From assembly GCA_023430975.1 (NCBI GenBank), contig JAEYYB010000178.1, positions 25,212 to 89,211 on the forward strand: a stretch of 64,000 bases of DNA, given 5' to 3'. Position numbers and translations under genes: made by a program. Under the pieces are notes generated by a model. The model saw only the letters and a program-made list of their open reading frames with translations, was not told where the DNA came from and searched no databases. Of the stretch, positions 19,128-28,316 are shown in pieces; positions within the stretch are counted from its first letter, which is position 1; each line of letters begins with the position of its first letter. The stretch comes from Bacillota bacterium. Lineage in GTDB: Bacteria > Bacillota > Clostridia > Acetivibrionales > DSM-2933.

Positions 19128-19242
19128 TTTAAACACCCCTTATTATCGCTTTTTATCTATAAAAAATTTACCCCTACATAAATAATATTCGCTGCAATCT
19201 AAAAATTGGGTGTAGATTTTATCAAATATTATTAAAAATAGC

Positions 19243-19275
19243 AAAAAAAAACCAGTTCACCATAATGAATTGGTT
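19243..19275 (-). terminator. Intrinsic terminator after the 19323-20279 gene
   Basis: A 10-bp stem (AACCAGTTCA with TGAATTGGTT, one G-T pair) has a 6-base loop and, read on the minus strand, is followed by eight or more T. Confidence 0.75.
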
Positions 19276-19322
19276 CAACATGCCTAAACTGGCTTTATAA
19301 GAAATTTTATGAATAATTGAAG

Positions 19323-20279
19323 CTATTGGCCGAGCTTCTTTCTGATTTCTGCCTCAGGATCAGGAACATTTGGAACCTGAATTCCGGGCAGATTATTTGA
19401 TGGGTTGTTTAATCCCGGTAAGCTGTTACTGTTATTCTGATTTGGATTTGATATTGAATTTCTATTTTTTTCATTTTGCTTTTGTATGCTTTCCAGCATT
19501 TTCTGTGTTATGCCGTCAGCTGTAATCAAGCTGTTCTGGTCTATGGATGTGAGCTTCTCGTTCTTTTTCTTCTCGTAAGAAGCTTTCTCGTTGGAAAGCT
19601 CACTTATATCCAGATCCAGCTGCAATGTGAGCAAATACTCGTCAAAGACCTTCTCCTTACTGCCAAGAATGCTTTTTATCTCAACCATATGGTATACTGC
19701 CTTATCAAAATCGATTTTATTGATTAAATCCTGATATTTTGCAGTGTCGTCGTTAGAGGAATCCTCCGATATGCCCGGTTGGGGAATAATACTACCTGAG
19801 CTACTAAAGGAGACTATCTGATTTAAATTGGAAACTACCCCTTGAACATACTGTTTACTGCTGTCTATTTCTTCTTTTTTAAATCCTTCAGATGGAAGTG
19901 CATCAACTTTTTGTTTCCAATCAATCTTATCCTGGGCGGTTTGCTGATTGTTTTGCTTGTTAATAGGCTGGTTGTTATCTTTGATGCTTGGATTAGCAAT
20001 TACCTGACTATCATTTACAATTGACTGGGTTGCTGTTAGTGGAACAGGGGTACTGTTAAGAACAGAGCTTGTATTAATAGGGCTGCTGTTTACCTCCACT
20101 GAATTGCTTGGAGAAGAATTTAGAGCTTGATTATTAACATTTGAAGCGTTTTTATCGCTTAAAAAGTAAAGCGTCAATGAGCCTGCAAATATAACAACGA
20201 AGATCACGGAAAAAATAATTATTGGCCTGGGGCCTGTGAAACTACTGATTTTTCTTGAATTTTTCTTGCTTTTTTTCAT
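19323..20279 (-). CDS. Membrane-anchored low-complexity protein, function unknown
   Basis: This 318-residue protein has a basic N-terminus, one hydrophobic helix (about residues 18-40) and a long hydrophilic part rich in Asn, Ser and Gln. An Asn/Ser/Pro-rich linker (about 45-120) is followed by a predicted helical region (about 125-270) and an Asn/Pro-rich tail. The likely topology is an N-terminal anchor with the rest outside the cell. No enzymatic motif is visible. It ends at a strong terminator and lies upstream of the AraC gene. I cannot name a family. Confidence 0.7.
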   Translation of the reverse strand: MKKSKKNSRKISSFTGPRPIIIFSVIFVVIFAGSLTLYFLSDKNASNVNNQALNSSPSNSVEVNSSPINTSSVLNSTPVPLTATQSIVNDSQVIANPSIKDNNQPINKQNNQQTAQDKIDWKQKVDALPSEGFKKEEIDSSKQYVQGVVSNLNQIVSFSSSGSIIPQPGISEDSSNDDTAKYQDLINKIDFDKAVYHMVEIKSILGSKEKVFDEYLLTLQLDLDISELSNEKASYEKKKNEKLTSIDQNSLITADGITQKMLESIQKQNEKNRNSISNPNQNNSNSLPGLNNPSNNLPGIQVPNVPDPEAEIRKKLGQ

Positions 20280-20354
20280 ATGTATCCCTCCGACTAATAT
20301 TATATTAGGTAATATACAGAATTGTAAAGATAAATAGATAGATATATGGAAGAA

Positions 20355-21446
20355 TTAGTGATTTTTGGGGAGGCTGAAGTAAAATGTTGCACCTTTGTCT
20401 ATGTCGCCTGTCATCCAGGCTTTCCCATTATGCCGTTTTAGAATTCGCTGGCAAATAGCAAGGCCTACCCCTGATCCTTCAAATTCTTCTTTGGAATGAA
20501 GCCTCTGAAATACTCCAAAAAGTCTTGATGAGTATTTCATATCAAAGCCTGCACCATTATCTGAAACGGAAAAAATATATTCATTATTAACTTCCATTGA
20601 TCCTACATCTATGATTGCTGTTTCTTTGTGCCTGGTATATTTAAACGCATTGGAAAGTATGTTTAATATTAATAGCCTTATCATAACACTATCACCAAAT
20701 ATAAATGGTAGAGGCTCTAGATTAAGTATAATTTTTCTATGGGATTCCATGCTTTTTAGGTCATTGTATACATCAAGGATAATATCACTAAGGTTTAAGG
20801 ATTGATAATGAACTTTCATTTCACACATTTTGGAAAACTCAAGTAAACGGTCAACGGTATTTATAATTTCGATGGATTTTTCCTGTATGTTAGAAATAAG
20901 TTCCTTTCCATTCTCATCTATTTGATTTATGTGGTCTTCAGCTAAAATTTCAACTAACTTGTTTAGGGACAGTAAAGGTGCCTTGAGGTCATGGGATACT
21001 GTGTAGCAGAAGCTGTCAAGTTCTTGGTTGGCCTCTTTCAGGGATTCGGTATGTTTTTTAAGAGTAAGGTGTGTATTAACACGGGCAAGAAGTTCACTTG
21101 CATTGTATGGCTTGACTACATAGTCCTGGCCGCCAAGATCAAAGCCTTTTCTTATACTTTCTTCATCATTATAAGAAGTAAGGAATATAATGGGGATATT
21201 CCTTAGATCAGGAGTATTTTTTATAAGTTTACAAAGTTCAAATCCATCCATTTGGGGCATATATATGTCTAAAAGAATTAAGTCTGGTTTTTGTTTATAA
21301 ATGAGATTTAAAGCCTCATCACCACTAGTTGCAACCCTAATTCTAAAGATACTGTCCTTTAGGACAAGGACGGCTGCCTCTATATGTTCAGCTGTGTCAT
21401 CAACCAGCAATATATCTGAAGGCTTGGATGAGTGTATATTTTCCAT
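20355..21446 (-). CDS. Response regulator - histidine kinase hybrid (cytosolic)
   Basis: This 363-residue protein begins with a receiver domain (Asp60 in LILLDIYMPQMDG, VKPYNASELLARV at its end), followed by HisKA with His152 in TVSHDLKAPL and a HATPase_c domain (N-box NILSNAFKYT, G-boxes DNGAGF and GSGVGLAIC). There is no membrane segment. REC-HK proteins of this order relay phosphate from a separate kinase or act as intermediates in phosphorelays. The gene is divergent from the hybrid kinase at 21781, which could be a partner. No DNA-binding domain is present. Confidence 0.9.
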   Translation of the reverse strand: MENIHSSKPSDILLVDDTAEHIEAAVLVLKDSIFRIRVATSGDEALNLIYKQKPDLILLDIYMPQMDGFELCKLIKNTPDLRNIPIIFLTSYNDEESIRKGFDLGGQDYVVKPYNASELLARVNTHLTLKKHTESLKEANQELDSFCYTVSHDLKAPLLSLNKLVEILAEDHINQIDENGKELISNIQEKSIEIINTVDRLLEFSKMCEMKVHYQSLNLSDIILDVYNDLKSMESHRKIILNLEPLPFIFGDSVMIRLLILNILSNAFKYTRHKETAIIDVGSMEVNNEYIFSVSDNGAGFDMKYSSRLFGVFQRLHSKEEFEGSGVGLAICQRILKRHNGKAWMTGDIDKGATFYFSLPKNH

Positions 21447-21595
21447 ATGTGCTATCCTTTCATGTATTGGGATATATACTTTAACTTGTGTCCGTTGACT
21501 TCAATATACAAGAAACTTAAATAAGTTTAAAATATAGTGCTTAAAAAATCAATAGCTGTTTCAACTGGTACCAATCTAGAACTGTAAGTACGTAT

Positions 21596-21619
21596 ATATA
21601 TTAAAAGTGTTAATATATA
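21596..21619 (+). repeat. Repeat family 1, single end (copy J)
   Basis: TATATATTAAAAGTGTTAAT matches one end of repeat family 1 (variant TATATTAAAAGTG). No matching second end follows, so this is a remnant or a chance match, just upstream of the hybrid-kinase promoter. Confidence 0.4.
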
Positions 21620-21641
21620 TTATATAGGATAAAAATAGTAA

Positions 21642-21670
21642 TTGTACAAATTGAAAAATTGATTTAAAAT
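21642..21670 (+). promoter_or_regulatory. Promoter of the hybrid-kinase/AraC response-regulator operon
   Basis: TTGTAC (21642-21647), 17 bases, TAAAAT (21665-21670). Transcription would start near 21677, right at the base of the hairpin at 21676-21720. Confidence 0.55.
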
Positions 21671-21675
21671 AGAAG

Positions 21676-21720
21676 AAAGGCACAGGTGCCAAGTGAGATA
21701 CTTGACTCTTGTGCTTTTTT
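21676..21720 (+). terminator. Leader hairpin with T-tract (candidate attenuator)
   Basis: AAAGgCACA pairs with TGTGCTTT (one bulge), an inner AAGT/ACTT stem extends it, and T6 follows. There is no plus-strand gene upstream, so it does not end a gene. It sits between the promoter at 21642 and the kinase start at 21781. Confidence 0.55.
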
Positions 21721-21780
21721 GTCTGGAATTATAACATATGCTATGCCGTAATTTATATAAATGTTGAAGATGGTGGTTAT

Positions 21781-24516
21781 ATGAAATCAAAATGGGTGAT
21801 AAGGCAATCCGCTATTAGTGGAATTGTTTTGGTAGTATTCTTTTTAATTGCGATTATGCTTGGCTGGAGCATGCTATATATGAATTCCAGCATAAAAGCT
21901 GAGCAAAATGCTGAAAAGAGGCGGACAGAATTTAAGCAATTGGGAATTAATCTTGCAGATGCATCCGATTATTTGACAGATGAGGCAAGAAAGTTTGCGG
22001 TAACATGTGATATTAATCATTTAAATAGATATTGGGAAGAAATAAATGTAACAAGAACAAGGGACAAAGTTATTTCAAGACTTCAGGAATTAGAATCACC
22101 AAAGGAGGAATTGGAACTTCTTGCAGAGGCAAAAAAATACTCTGATGCACTGGTAGAGACTGAAAGAAGGTCTATGAGGCTTGTGATGGAGGCATTAGGA
22201 GAGAGCCAATCAAAGATGGTGCCTGAAATAGCAACATTTCAATTGAGTAATGAAGATAAATATTTAAACAGGGATAATAAACTGCTAAAAGCCGTTGAAA
22301 TAATGAATGACGCACGTTATGATGCAGATAAAAAAAATATAATGGATCCTATAGATAGATTTCAAGAAATAATGAATTCACGCTTAGAAGCCGAGCTGGA
22401 GTCAGCGAGGAAAGGTACCGGCAGAGCAACTGCTTTGCAGGTAGTACTTGCGTTTATTATAATTTTTGCTATTGCAATCTTAATAAGAATATTATTTAGT
22501 CAGGTGACCTTTCCAATAAAGAATTATACGCTTATGTTAAGGGACTTTTCTTTTGATAAAGAAGGATTTTGTCTTATACCCCAAGGAACTATGGAGCTAA
22601 AAATGCTTGCAAATAACTTTAATGATCTTTACGCGTCATTTCAGGAGGAGTTGATACGAAGAAGGAGTGCAGAAGAAACAATGAAGGCTGCCAGGGATGA
22701 AGCTGATTTTGCCAACAGGGCTAAAAGTGAATTCCTTGCTAATATGAGCCACGAAATTAGAACGCCGCTAAACAGCATCATTGGATACCAGTATTTACTT
22801 AAGAATACCAGCCTTAATCCAAAGCAAGCTGAATTCTCTGATAATATTGGTATGGCTGCTAAAAATCTTTTGGGTATTATTAATGAAATATTGGATTTTT
22901 CCAAAATTGAAGCAGGAAGAATGGTCTTGGATGAAGTGGAATTCAATCTTGATTCAATGATAAGAGAGCTTTGTATAATTGTTGCCATGGAAGCTAAAAG
23001 AAAGGGCATTGATCTTGGTGTCATTGTTAATCCCGATGTTCCCAAGTTTTTTAGAGGAGATATTACAAGACTTAAACAGATTATCCTTAATCTATTGTCA
23101 AATGGAATAAAATTCACTCATGAAGGGAGTATTTCTGTCGGCGTCGAGCTGTGCCAGAAAGATCAGGATTATGCTGTTATAAAGTTCTATGTAAGGGATA
23201 GCGGTATAGGTATTAGTGATGAACAAAAAAAGACATTATTCCAGGCTTTTACACAAGGAGATGCTTCCACATCCAGAAAATATGGAGGCACTGGATTGGG
23301 ACTTGCAATAAGCAAAAAATTTGTTGAGCTTATGGGAGGGGAAATAAGTGTTGAAAGTCAGGTTGGTGTTGGCTCAATATTCAGTTTTACTGTGAGATTA
23401 AAGATGGTAGACTCTATTTCCCAATCATATGAAAGTATAAATCCGAATATTGCATCAGAGCTGTTTAAAAACAAAAGAATTCTTTTGGTAGAAGATGATA
23501 TGATCAATTTGCAAATGACAAAAGAGATAATTGAGAGTATGGGAATTAAAACTGACACAGTCAACAGCGGCCCGGAGGCAATTAGAAAGGTTCAACAGAA
23601 TAAATATGAGGCTGTGCTTATGGATATACGTATGCCGGAAATGGATGGATATGAAACAGCAAGACGTATAAGGGGATTAGCTGAAGGACGCTTTGTTCAA
23701 ATAGTAGCATTGACGGCAGATGTGGTTGAAGGTGTTGACCAAAAAGCTGTAGAAGCTGGAATGGATGGTTATTTGACAAAGCCATTGGAGCCAATAAAGC
23801 TTTTGGAGGTGCTTTCGGGCATTATGATCAGTGAGTACAGGAAACATTCTGAAGGTAATTATAATGGTTTGCACCGTAAAAATCATTTAGAAGAAGATAA
23901 GACTTTGATCAGTGATTCTCTGGATTATATTGGAACAGTAAGAAGGTTAGGTGGCAGTGAGCACAAGTATATCAGCCTTTTAAAAGTATATATAGAAAAC
24001 CACAAAAAGGATGGTGCTAAAATTAAGGATTTGATATCATCTGGAAAAACCCAGGAACTTAAGGAATTTGTTCACGCAATTAAGGGAAGTGCAGCCAATA
24101 TTGGGGCTTTAAGAATAAAGAACATACTTTGTAAGCTGGAGAATACAACATTAAATGATAACATTGAAGAAGTTAGAAGTATTATAAATGATCTTGAGGT
24201 AGAGTTAAAAGAGGTCTATGAGAGGGCAACCCAATATATTGAGTCCTTTGAGAATATAAGACAAAGCGAAAAGGAACCTATTAGAAAAGCATGTACTACC
24301 AGTATGGGGAATGATCTCAAGATGCTTTATAAGCTCCTTGATGAGGGAGATTCAACTGCCAAAAGCCTGTTTAATGAAAAAATGTGCTATTTGACTGAAT
24401 TTTTAGAAATAGAAGATTATAACGACTTAAAAGAAAAGATTACAACATATAAATTTAAAGAGGCAGCATTAAGCGTTGGCAGAATTATGCACAAAATAAA
24501 AGGAATCTTGTATTGA
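21781..24516 (+). CDS. Membrane hybrid sensor histidine kinase with REC and HPt domains
   Basis: ATG at 21781 begins a membrane helix directly and has GGTGG upstream; the longer 5' extension overlaps the leader hairpin and is rejected. The layout is helix 10-33, an extracytoplasmic helical sensor of about 190 residues, helix about 225-248, a HAMP-like linker, HisKA (His about 324 in NMSHEIRTPLNS), HATPase_c, a receiver domain (Asp about 615 in LMDIRMPEMDGYE) and an HPt domain (His about 764 in HAIKGSAANIGA). A full internal His-Asp-His relay is therefore present, passing phosphate to the response regulator 32 bases downstream. The ligand is unknown. Confidence 0.92.
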   Translation: MKSKWVIRQSAISGIVLVVFFLIAIMLGWSMLYMNSSIKAEQNAEKRRTEFKQLGINLADASDYLTDEARKFAVTCDINHLNRYWEEINVTRTRDKVISRLQELESPKEELELLAEAKKYSDALVETERRSMRLVMEALGESQSKMVPEIATFQLSNEDKYLNRDNKLLKAVEIMNDARYDADKKNIMDPIDRFQEIMNSRLEAELESARKGTGRATALQVVLAFIIIFAIAILIRILFSQVTFPIKNYTLMLRDFSFDKEGFCLIPQGTMELKMLANNFNDLYASFQEELIRRRSAEETMKAARDEADFANRAKSEFLANMSHEIRTPLNSIIGYQYLLKNTSLNPKQAEFSDNIGMAAKNLLGIINEILDFSKIEAGRMVLDEVEFNLDSMIRELCIIVAMEAKRKGIDLGVIVNPDVPKFFRGDITRLKQIILNLLSNGIKFTHEGSISVGVELCQKDQDYAVIKFYVRDSGIGISDEQKKTLFQAFTQGDASTSRKYGGTGLGLAISKKFVELMGGEISVESQVGVGSIFSFTVRLKMVDSISQSYESINPNIASELFKNKRILLVEDDMINLQMTKEIIESMGIKTDTVNSGPEAIRKVQQNKYEAVLMDIRMPEMDGYETARRIRGLAEGRFVQIVALTADVVEGVDQKAVEAGMDGYLTKPLEPIKLLEVLSGIMISEYRKHSEGNYNGLHRKNHLEEDKTLISDSLDYIGTVRRLGGSEHKYISLLKVYIENHKKDGAKIKDLISSGKTQELKEFVHAIKGSAANIGALRIKNILCKLENTTLNDNIEEVRSIINDLEVELKEVYERATQYIESFENIRQSEKEPIRKACTTSMGNDLKMLYKLLDEGDSTAKSLFNEKMCYLTEFLEIEDYNDLKEKITTYKFKEAALSVGRIMHKIKGILY

Positions 24517-24548
24517 GATGAAATGGTGTATTGGGAGGATGGTTGAGC

Positions 24549-25625
24549 ATGTATAGGGTTTTGATTGTTGATGATGACAGGGCTGTAAGGTATATGCTGA
24601 AAAGATTTAAATGCTGGGACCTCTTTGGATTTATGCTGGCAGATGAAGCCTGTGACGGTAAAGAAGCATTAAAGAAACTTCAGGCTGATGAATTTGATAT
24701 TGTGATTTCTGACATAAAAATGCCTGGTATAGACGGTATTGAGTTTTTGAGTGAGTTAAGGAGTATGAAAAATGACATATGTGTTTTATTTCTCAGCACC
24801 CATAGTGATTTCTCTTATGCAAAGCAAGGCATACGACTGGGAGTTTTTGACTATCTTATAAAGCCTTTAAAAGATGAAGCTTTGTGTGAAGCATTAGAGA
24901 GGGTGAAGGTATATCTGGATGAGAAAAATAAGCAAAAAGGCAGCTCGGATAGGAACAGTATCTTTTTAGAAAATATACAAGCATTTTATTCAAAAAACGA
25001 TGAAAAGAAGCTTGTTTCAGATATACTCTCAGGAAGCTTGGATGCAGTAAACAAAGGTAGAGATATATATAACAATTTAATTGGCTGTACGGGAGTTGAT
25101 CCGGCAAGACTTGCAATACTGCTTGAAAACATAATATCGGAAATAGATGAAAGCATTTATAAGTTGTTTCCATGGATTAAAGAAGTGGAAAGTATTGTGT
25201 CAATTGGTGTTTTTAAAGGAGATGACACTATTATGCTAGAGAGACAATTTCTTGATTACATAAGCAGCTGGGTCAGAATTATTTCAAAGTATGAATTGCA
25301 TCAACCGGACAGCCTGATGCGGAAAATCTGTGAGTATGTGATAAATCATATTGAAGATGATGTTAAAGTGGAGACAATTGCAAATGAGCTATACGTAAAC
25401 AGAGATTATATCGGGAAAGTATTCAAACAAAAGGCAGGATATCATTTAAGCGAATATATTACAAAGGTTAAGATGGAGCATGCTAAATACCTCATCTCCA
25501 AGGGCAGGTATAAAAATTATGAAATAAGTGAGAAGCTAGGATACAAAAAGCCGGATTATTTTACTCAGTTATTTAAAAATTACACAGGCTACACCCCAAC
25601 GGAATACAGGAAATTTGCCGTATAA
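24549..25625 (+). CDS. AraC-type response regulator
   Basis: ATG at 24549 is favoured because GGGAGG lies about ten bases upstream and the receiver domain (YRVLIVDDD) starts immediately. It has a receiver domain with Asp55 in ISDIKMPGIDG, a middle region of about 140 residues, and a C-terminal AraC double helix-turn-helix (from about 260, ending GYTPTEYRK). This YesN-like form is typical of clostridial two-component systems paired with membrane kinases. It forms an operon with the hybrid kinase and ends in the terminator at 25689. The next genes are the urea transporter genes, so control of urea uptake is a positional guess. Confidence 0.9.
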   Translation: MYRVLIVDDDRAVRYMLKRFKCWDLFGFMLADEACDGKEALKKLQADEFDIVISDIKMPGIDGIEFLSELRSMKNDICVLFLSTHSDFSYAKQGIRLGVFDYLIKPLKDEALCEALERVKVYLDEKNKQKGSSDRNSIFLENIQAFYSKNDEKKLVSDILSGSLDAVNKGRDIYNNLIGCTGVDPARLAILLENIISEIDESIYKLFPWIKEVESIVSIGVFKGDDTIMLERQFLDYISSWVRIISKYELHQPDSLMRKICEYVINHIEDDVKVETIANELYVNRDYIGKVFKQKAGYHLSEYITKVKMEHAKYLISKGRYKNYEISEKLGYKKPDYFTQLFKNYTGYTPTEYRKFAV

Positions 25626-25688
25626 GCCATAGGGGAAAAATTAAGGAGGCTTGCGATAAAATGCAGGATGGGCAGAATGAAGTTGCAA

Positions 25689-25721
25689 AAAACCGGATTT
25701 TTGGTGTAAAAGTTCGGTTTT
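25689..25721 (+). terminator. Intrinsic terminator of the kinase/regulator operon
   Basis: A 14-bp stem with two G-T pairs (AAAACCGGATTTTT with AAAAGTTCGGTTTT) and a 5-base loop ends in T4. Confidence 0.7.
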
Positions 25722-25761
25722 ATGGGGTTCTGTTTTTAGCGGTTTGAATGTAGAATCAATG

Positions 25762-25873
25762 TATAATAATTAATAAGATGACTGATTCCCAGGTTGAATC
25801 AAAAGACATAGCTCAGGTGCTATGAATAGTGCATATTCGGAAAAGGATTTATGCATTGTTTATAGCACTTTTT
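25762..25873 (+). promoter_or_regulatory. RNA leader of the urt/ure cluster with terminator hairpin and competing stem
   Basis: TATAAT at 25762-25767 gives a possible promoter, though its -35 is weak. Downstream, CATAGC (25807-25812) can pair with GCTATG (25819-25824). The same GCTAT bases are needed for a 19-bp terminator stem (GTGCTAT from 25817, ATAGCAC to 25868) followed by T5 at 25869-25873. The two folds are mutually exclusive, as in attenuators. Downstream, a small palindrome AACTTG/CAAGTT lies at 25945-25963 before urtA. The remainder of this 366-bp gap shows nothing else. Confidence 0.55.
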
Positions 25874-25991
25874 GTTTAAAAAGCTTTAAAGTCATCAAAA
25901 CATTTCTTATGGCCATGAGATTTGTATATCAATGTATCAAATGAAACTTGAAGAATCCAAGTTATTATGTTACTGAAAGGTGGTCAATATT

Positions 25992-27254
25992 ATGAAAAAA
26001 AACAAGTTATATAAAATGAAAAAAGCTTTAATAAGTTTTACAGTGATTGCTTTATCAGCATCACTTATGCTTGCAGGCTGCGGAAACGAAGTACAGGAAT
26101 CGACAGAGAATAAACCGGGAACAAATGCCTCATCAGGAGAAACTATAAAGGTGGGTATACTCCATTCACTAAGCGGTACCATGGCAATTAGCGAGATATC
26201 TGTTAAGGATGCAGAAATGATGGCAATAGAAGAAATCAATGCAGCCGGCGGGGTACTTGGCAAGAAAATTGAACCGGTGATCGAGGACGGAGCCTCCGAT
26301 TGGCCCAAATTTGCAGAAAAGGCAAAGAAACTTCTCCAAAGCGATAAGGTTTCAACCGTTTTTGGATGCTGGACTTCTGCCAGCCGTAAAGCTGTATTGC
26401 CAGTATTTGAGGAGAACAAGGGACTTTTGTGGTACCCGGTACAGTATGAAGGAATGGAGTCTTCACCAAACATTTTCTATACAGGTGCGGCACCAAATCA
26501 GCAAATTGTACCTGCTGTTGAATGGCTTTTAAAGAATAAGGGAAAGAAATTTTACCTGCTCGGATCAGATTATGTTTTTCCAAGGACTGCAAATAAAATA
26601 ATCAAAGCTCAGTTAAGCTCAATGGGTGGTGAAATGATTGCAGAAGAATATACTCCATTAGGTCATACGGATTATAGTACTATTGTAAATAAGATCAAAT
26701 CTGCCAAGCCGGATGTAGTATTCAACACTTTAAACGGTGATAGCAATGTCGCCTTCTTTAAACAGCTCAAAGATGCAGGAATCACTTCAAATGACATTAC
26801 TACTTGCTCTGTAAGTGTTGCAGAAGAAGAGATAAGGGGTATTGGGGCGGAAAACATAAAAGGTCATCTTGTATCCTGGAACTATTACCAGACTACAGAT
26901 ACACCGGAAAATGCTGAGTTTGTAAAAAAATACAAGGCTAAATACGGAGACAAGAGGGTTACAGATGACCCTATAGAGGCTGCATATATAGCAGTATATT
27001 TGTGGGCGGAGGCAGTTAAAAAGGCAGGATCCACAGAGGTTGACGAGGTTAGGGAAGCAGCTAAAGGACTCGAATTTAAAGCACCTGAAGGGACTGTCAA
27101 GATCGAAGGAGAGAACCAGCACATATGGAAACCTGTTAGGATTGGAGAGGTACAGGAAGACGGACTTATCAAGGAAATTTGGAGTACAGGTGAATCTGTA
27201 AGACCCGATCCATACTTAAAGACATATGACTGGGCAAAAGGATTAAGCAACTAA
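25992..27254 (+). CDS. urtA: Urea ABC transporter substrate-binding lipoprotein UrtA
   Basis: ATG at 25992 has AAGGTGG upstream. A signal peptide ends in the lipobox LMLAGC with Cys30. The mature part is a branched-chain-amino-acid-type periplasmic binding fold with UrtA hallmarks such as IEDGASDWPKFAEKA, TVFGCWTSASRKAVLPVFE and LLWYPVQYEGME. It would bind extracellular urea and deliver it to UrtBC. It is first in the order urtABCDE-ureABCEFGD and is followed by a long inverted repeat before urtB, which may allow higher expression of this gene than of the permeases. Confidence 0.95.
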   Translation: MKKNKLYKMKKALISFTVIALSASLMLAGCGNEVQESTENKPGTNASSGETIKVGILHSLSGTMAISEISVKDAEMMAIEEINAAGGVLGKKIEPVIEDGASDWPKFAEKAKKLLQSDKVSTVFGCWTSASRKAVLPVFEENKGLLWYPVQYEGMESSPNIFYTGAAPNQQIVPAVEWLLKNKGKKFYLLGSDYVFPRTANKIIKAQLSSMGGEMIAEEYTPLGHTDYSTIVNKIKSAKPDVVFNTLNGDSNVAFFKQLKDAGITSNDITTCSVSVAEEEIRGIGAENIKGHLVSWNYYQTTDTPENAEFVKKYKAKYGDKRVTDDPIEAAYIAVYLWAEAVKKAGSTEVDEVREAAKGLEFKAPEGTVKIEGENQHIWKPVRIGEVQEDGLIKEIWSTGESVRPDPYLKTYDWAKGLSN

Positions 27255-27271
27255 TGAGATTTTAGAACTGT

Positions 27272-27353
27272 GGGAAATTATGGTGTCTATTAAAGATGAA
27301 TTCTTTACTATGAATTCTTTTTATAACAATATATGTTGACATCATAATTTTCC
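27272..27353 (+). repeat. Long inverted repeat between urtA and urtB
   Basis: A 16-bp arm beginning GGGAAATTATGG (27272-27287) pairs fully, allowing two G-T pairs, with 27338-27353 (ending CATAATTTTCC). An inner GAATTC/GAATTC stem followed by T5 is nested inside. The whole would fold as one hairpin of about 82 nt in the mRNA: a processing or partial-termination element, or a small mobile palindrome. Confidence 0.65.
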
Positions 27354-27396
27354 TTAAAAAGATGAAATCCTCGAAAGATATTGGAGAGTGAATAAT

Positions 27397-28305
27397 ATGA
27401 GTACAAATTTATTGCAGATTTTTAACGGCATAAGCGTAAGTTCAATTCTTCTGCTGGCAGCATTGGGATTGGCAATAACATTCGGTTTGATGAAAATTAT
27501 AAACATGGCCCATGGCGAGCTTATCATGATGGGGGCATATGTAACATATCTGGTACAAAACTTTTTTATATCCTTTGTTGGCGATAAATTGTTCGATCTG
27601 TATTTTATACTTGCAATACCTCTATCTTTCGTAGTGACTGCTTTTATAGGTTATTCGCTTGAAATTACCATCATAAAACGCTTATACGGAAGGCCGCTTG
27701 ACAGTATTTTGGCCACATGGGGTGTCAGTCTTGTTCTTCAACAGTTGGCAAGAAGCATTTTTGGGGCACCAAATGTAGATGTAAAAAGTCCTGGATGGCT
27801 AAACGGAGGATTGGTTGTTTTAAATGACCTTCAACTACCTTACAAAAGACTTTTTATTATTTTACTGGTTACATTTTGCATAGCAGGTGTATACTTTTTT
27901 CTTTATAAAACCGATGGTGGAAGAAGAATTAGAGCGGTTATGCAGAACAGAAGCATGGCACAAAGCCTTGGAATTAACACAAAGCGGGTGGATGCTATGA
28001 CTTTCGCTTTAGGATCAGGATTGGCTGGTATTGCAGGCTGTGCATTGACACTTCTAGGCTCAATCGGACCAACCCTTGGAACGAACTATATTGTAGATAC
28101 ATTTATGGTTGTTGTGTTGGGTGGCGTTGGCAGGATAATAGGAACAGTGACGGGAGCTGGAGCAATAGGAATAGGAAATACAACTTTTGAATTTTTTACA
28201 AATGCTTCAATGGGAAAAGTTCTAGTCTTTCTTATGGTTATTCTTTTCCTTCAATGGAAGCCGCAAGGGTTCTTTACTATAAACAGCAGAGCTCTTGATG
28301 AGTAG
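27397..28305 (+). CDS. urtB: Urea ABC transporter permease UrtB
   Basis: ATG at 27397 with GGAGAG at 27382 is preferred over the GTG at 27388. It is a LivH-type permease of about 300 residues with eight or so helices. Family motifs include ALGLAITFGLMKIINMAHGELIMMGAYV near the N-terminus and the cytoplasmic EAA-like loop NRSMAQSLGINTKRVDAMTFALGSGLAG. It pairs with UrtC to form the membrane channel. It follows urtA after the inverted repeat and precedes urtC by 11 bases. Confidence 0.93.
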   Translation: MSTNLLQIFNGISVSSILLLAALGLAITFGLMKIINMAHGELIMMGAYVTYLVQNFFISFVGDKLFDLYFILAIPLSFVVTAFIGYSLEITIIKRLYGRPLDSILATWGVSLVLQQLARSIFGAPNVDVKSPGWLNGGLVVLNDLQLPYKRLFIILLVTFCIAGVYFFLYKTDGGRRIRAVMQNRSMAQSLGINTKRVDAMTFALGSGLAGIAGCALTLLGSIGPTLGTNYIVDTFMVVVLGGVGRIIGTVTGAGAIGIGNTTFEFFTNASMGKVLVFLMVILFLQWKPQGFFTINSRALDE

Positions 28306-28316
28306 GGGGTAATATC

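Noticed and set aside
21676..21720. c-di-GMP riboswitch before the hybrid kinase
   Set aside because: The GCACAGG start looks similar, but the conserved internal segments of the class I fold and the second stem are absent, and the element is far too short.
25807..25824. ANTAR-type antiterminator target
   Set aside because: The stem has a 6-base loop but it reads TCAGGT and lacks A at position 1; only one such hairpin precedes the terminator, and no ANTAR protein is encoded nearby.
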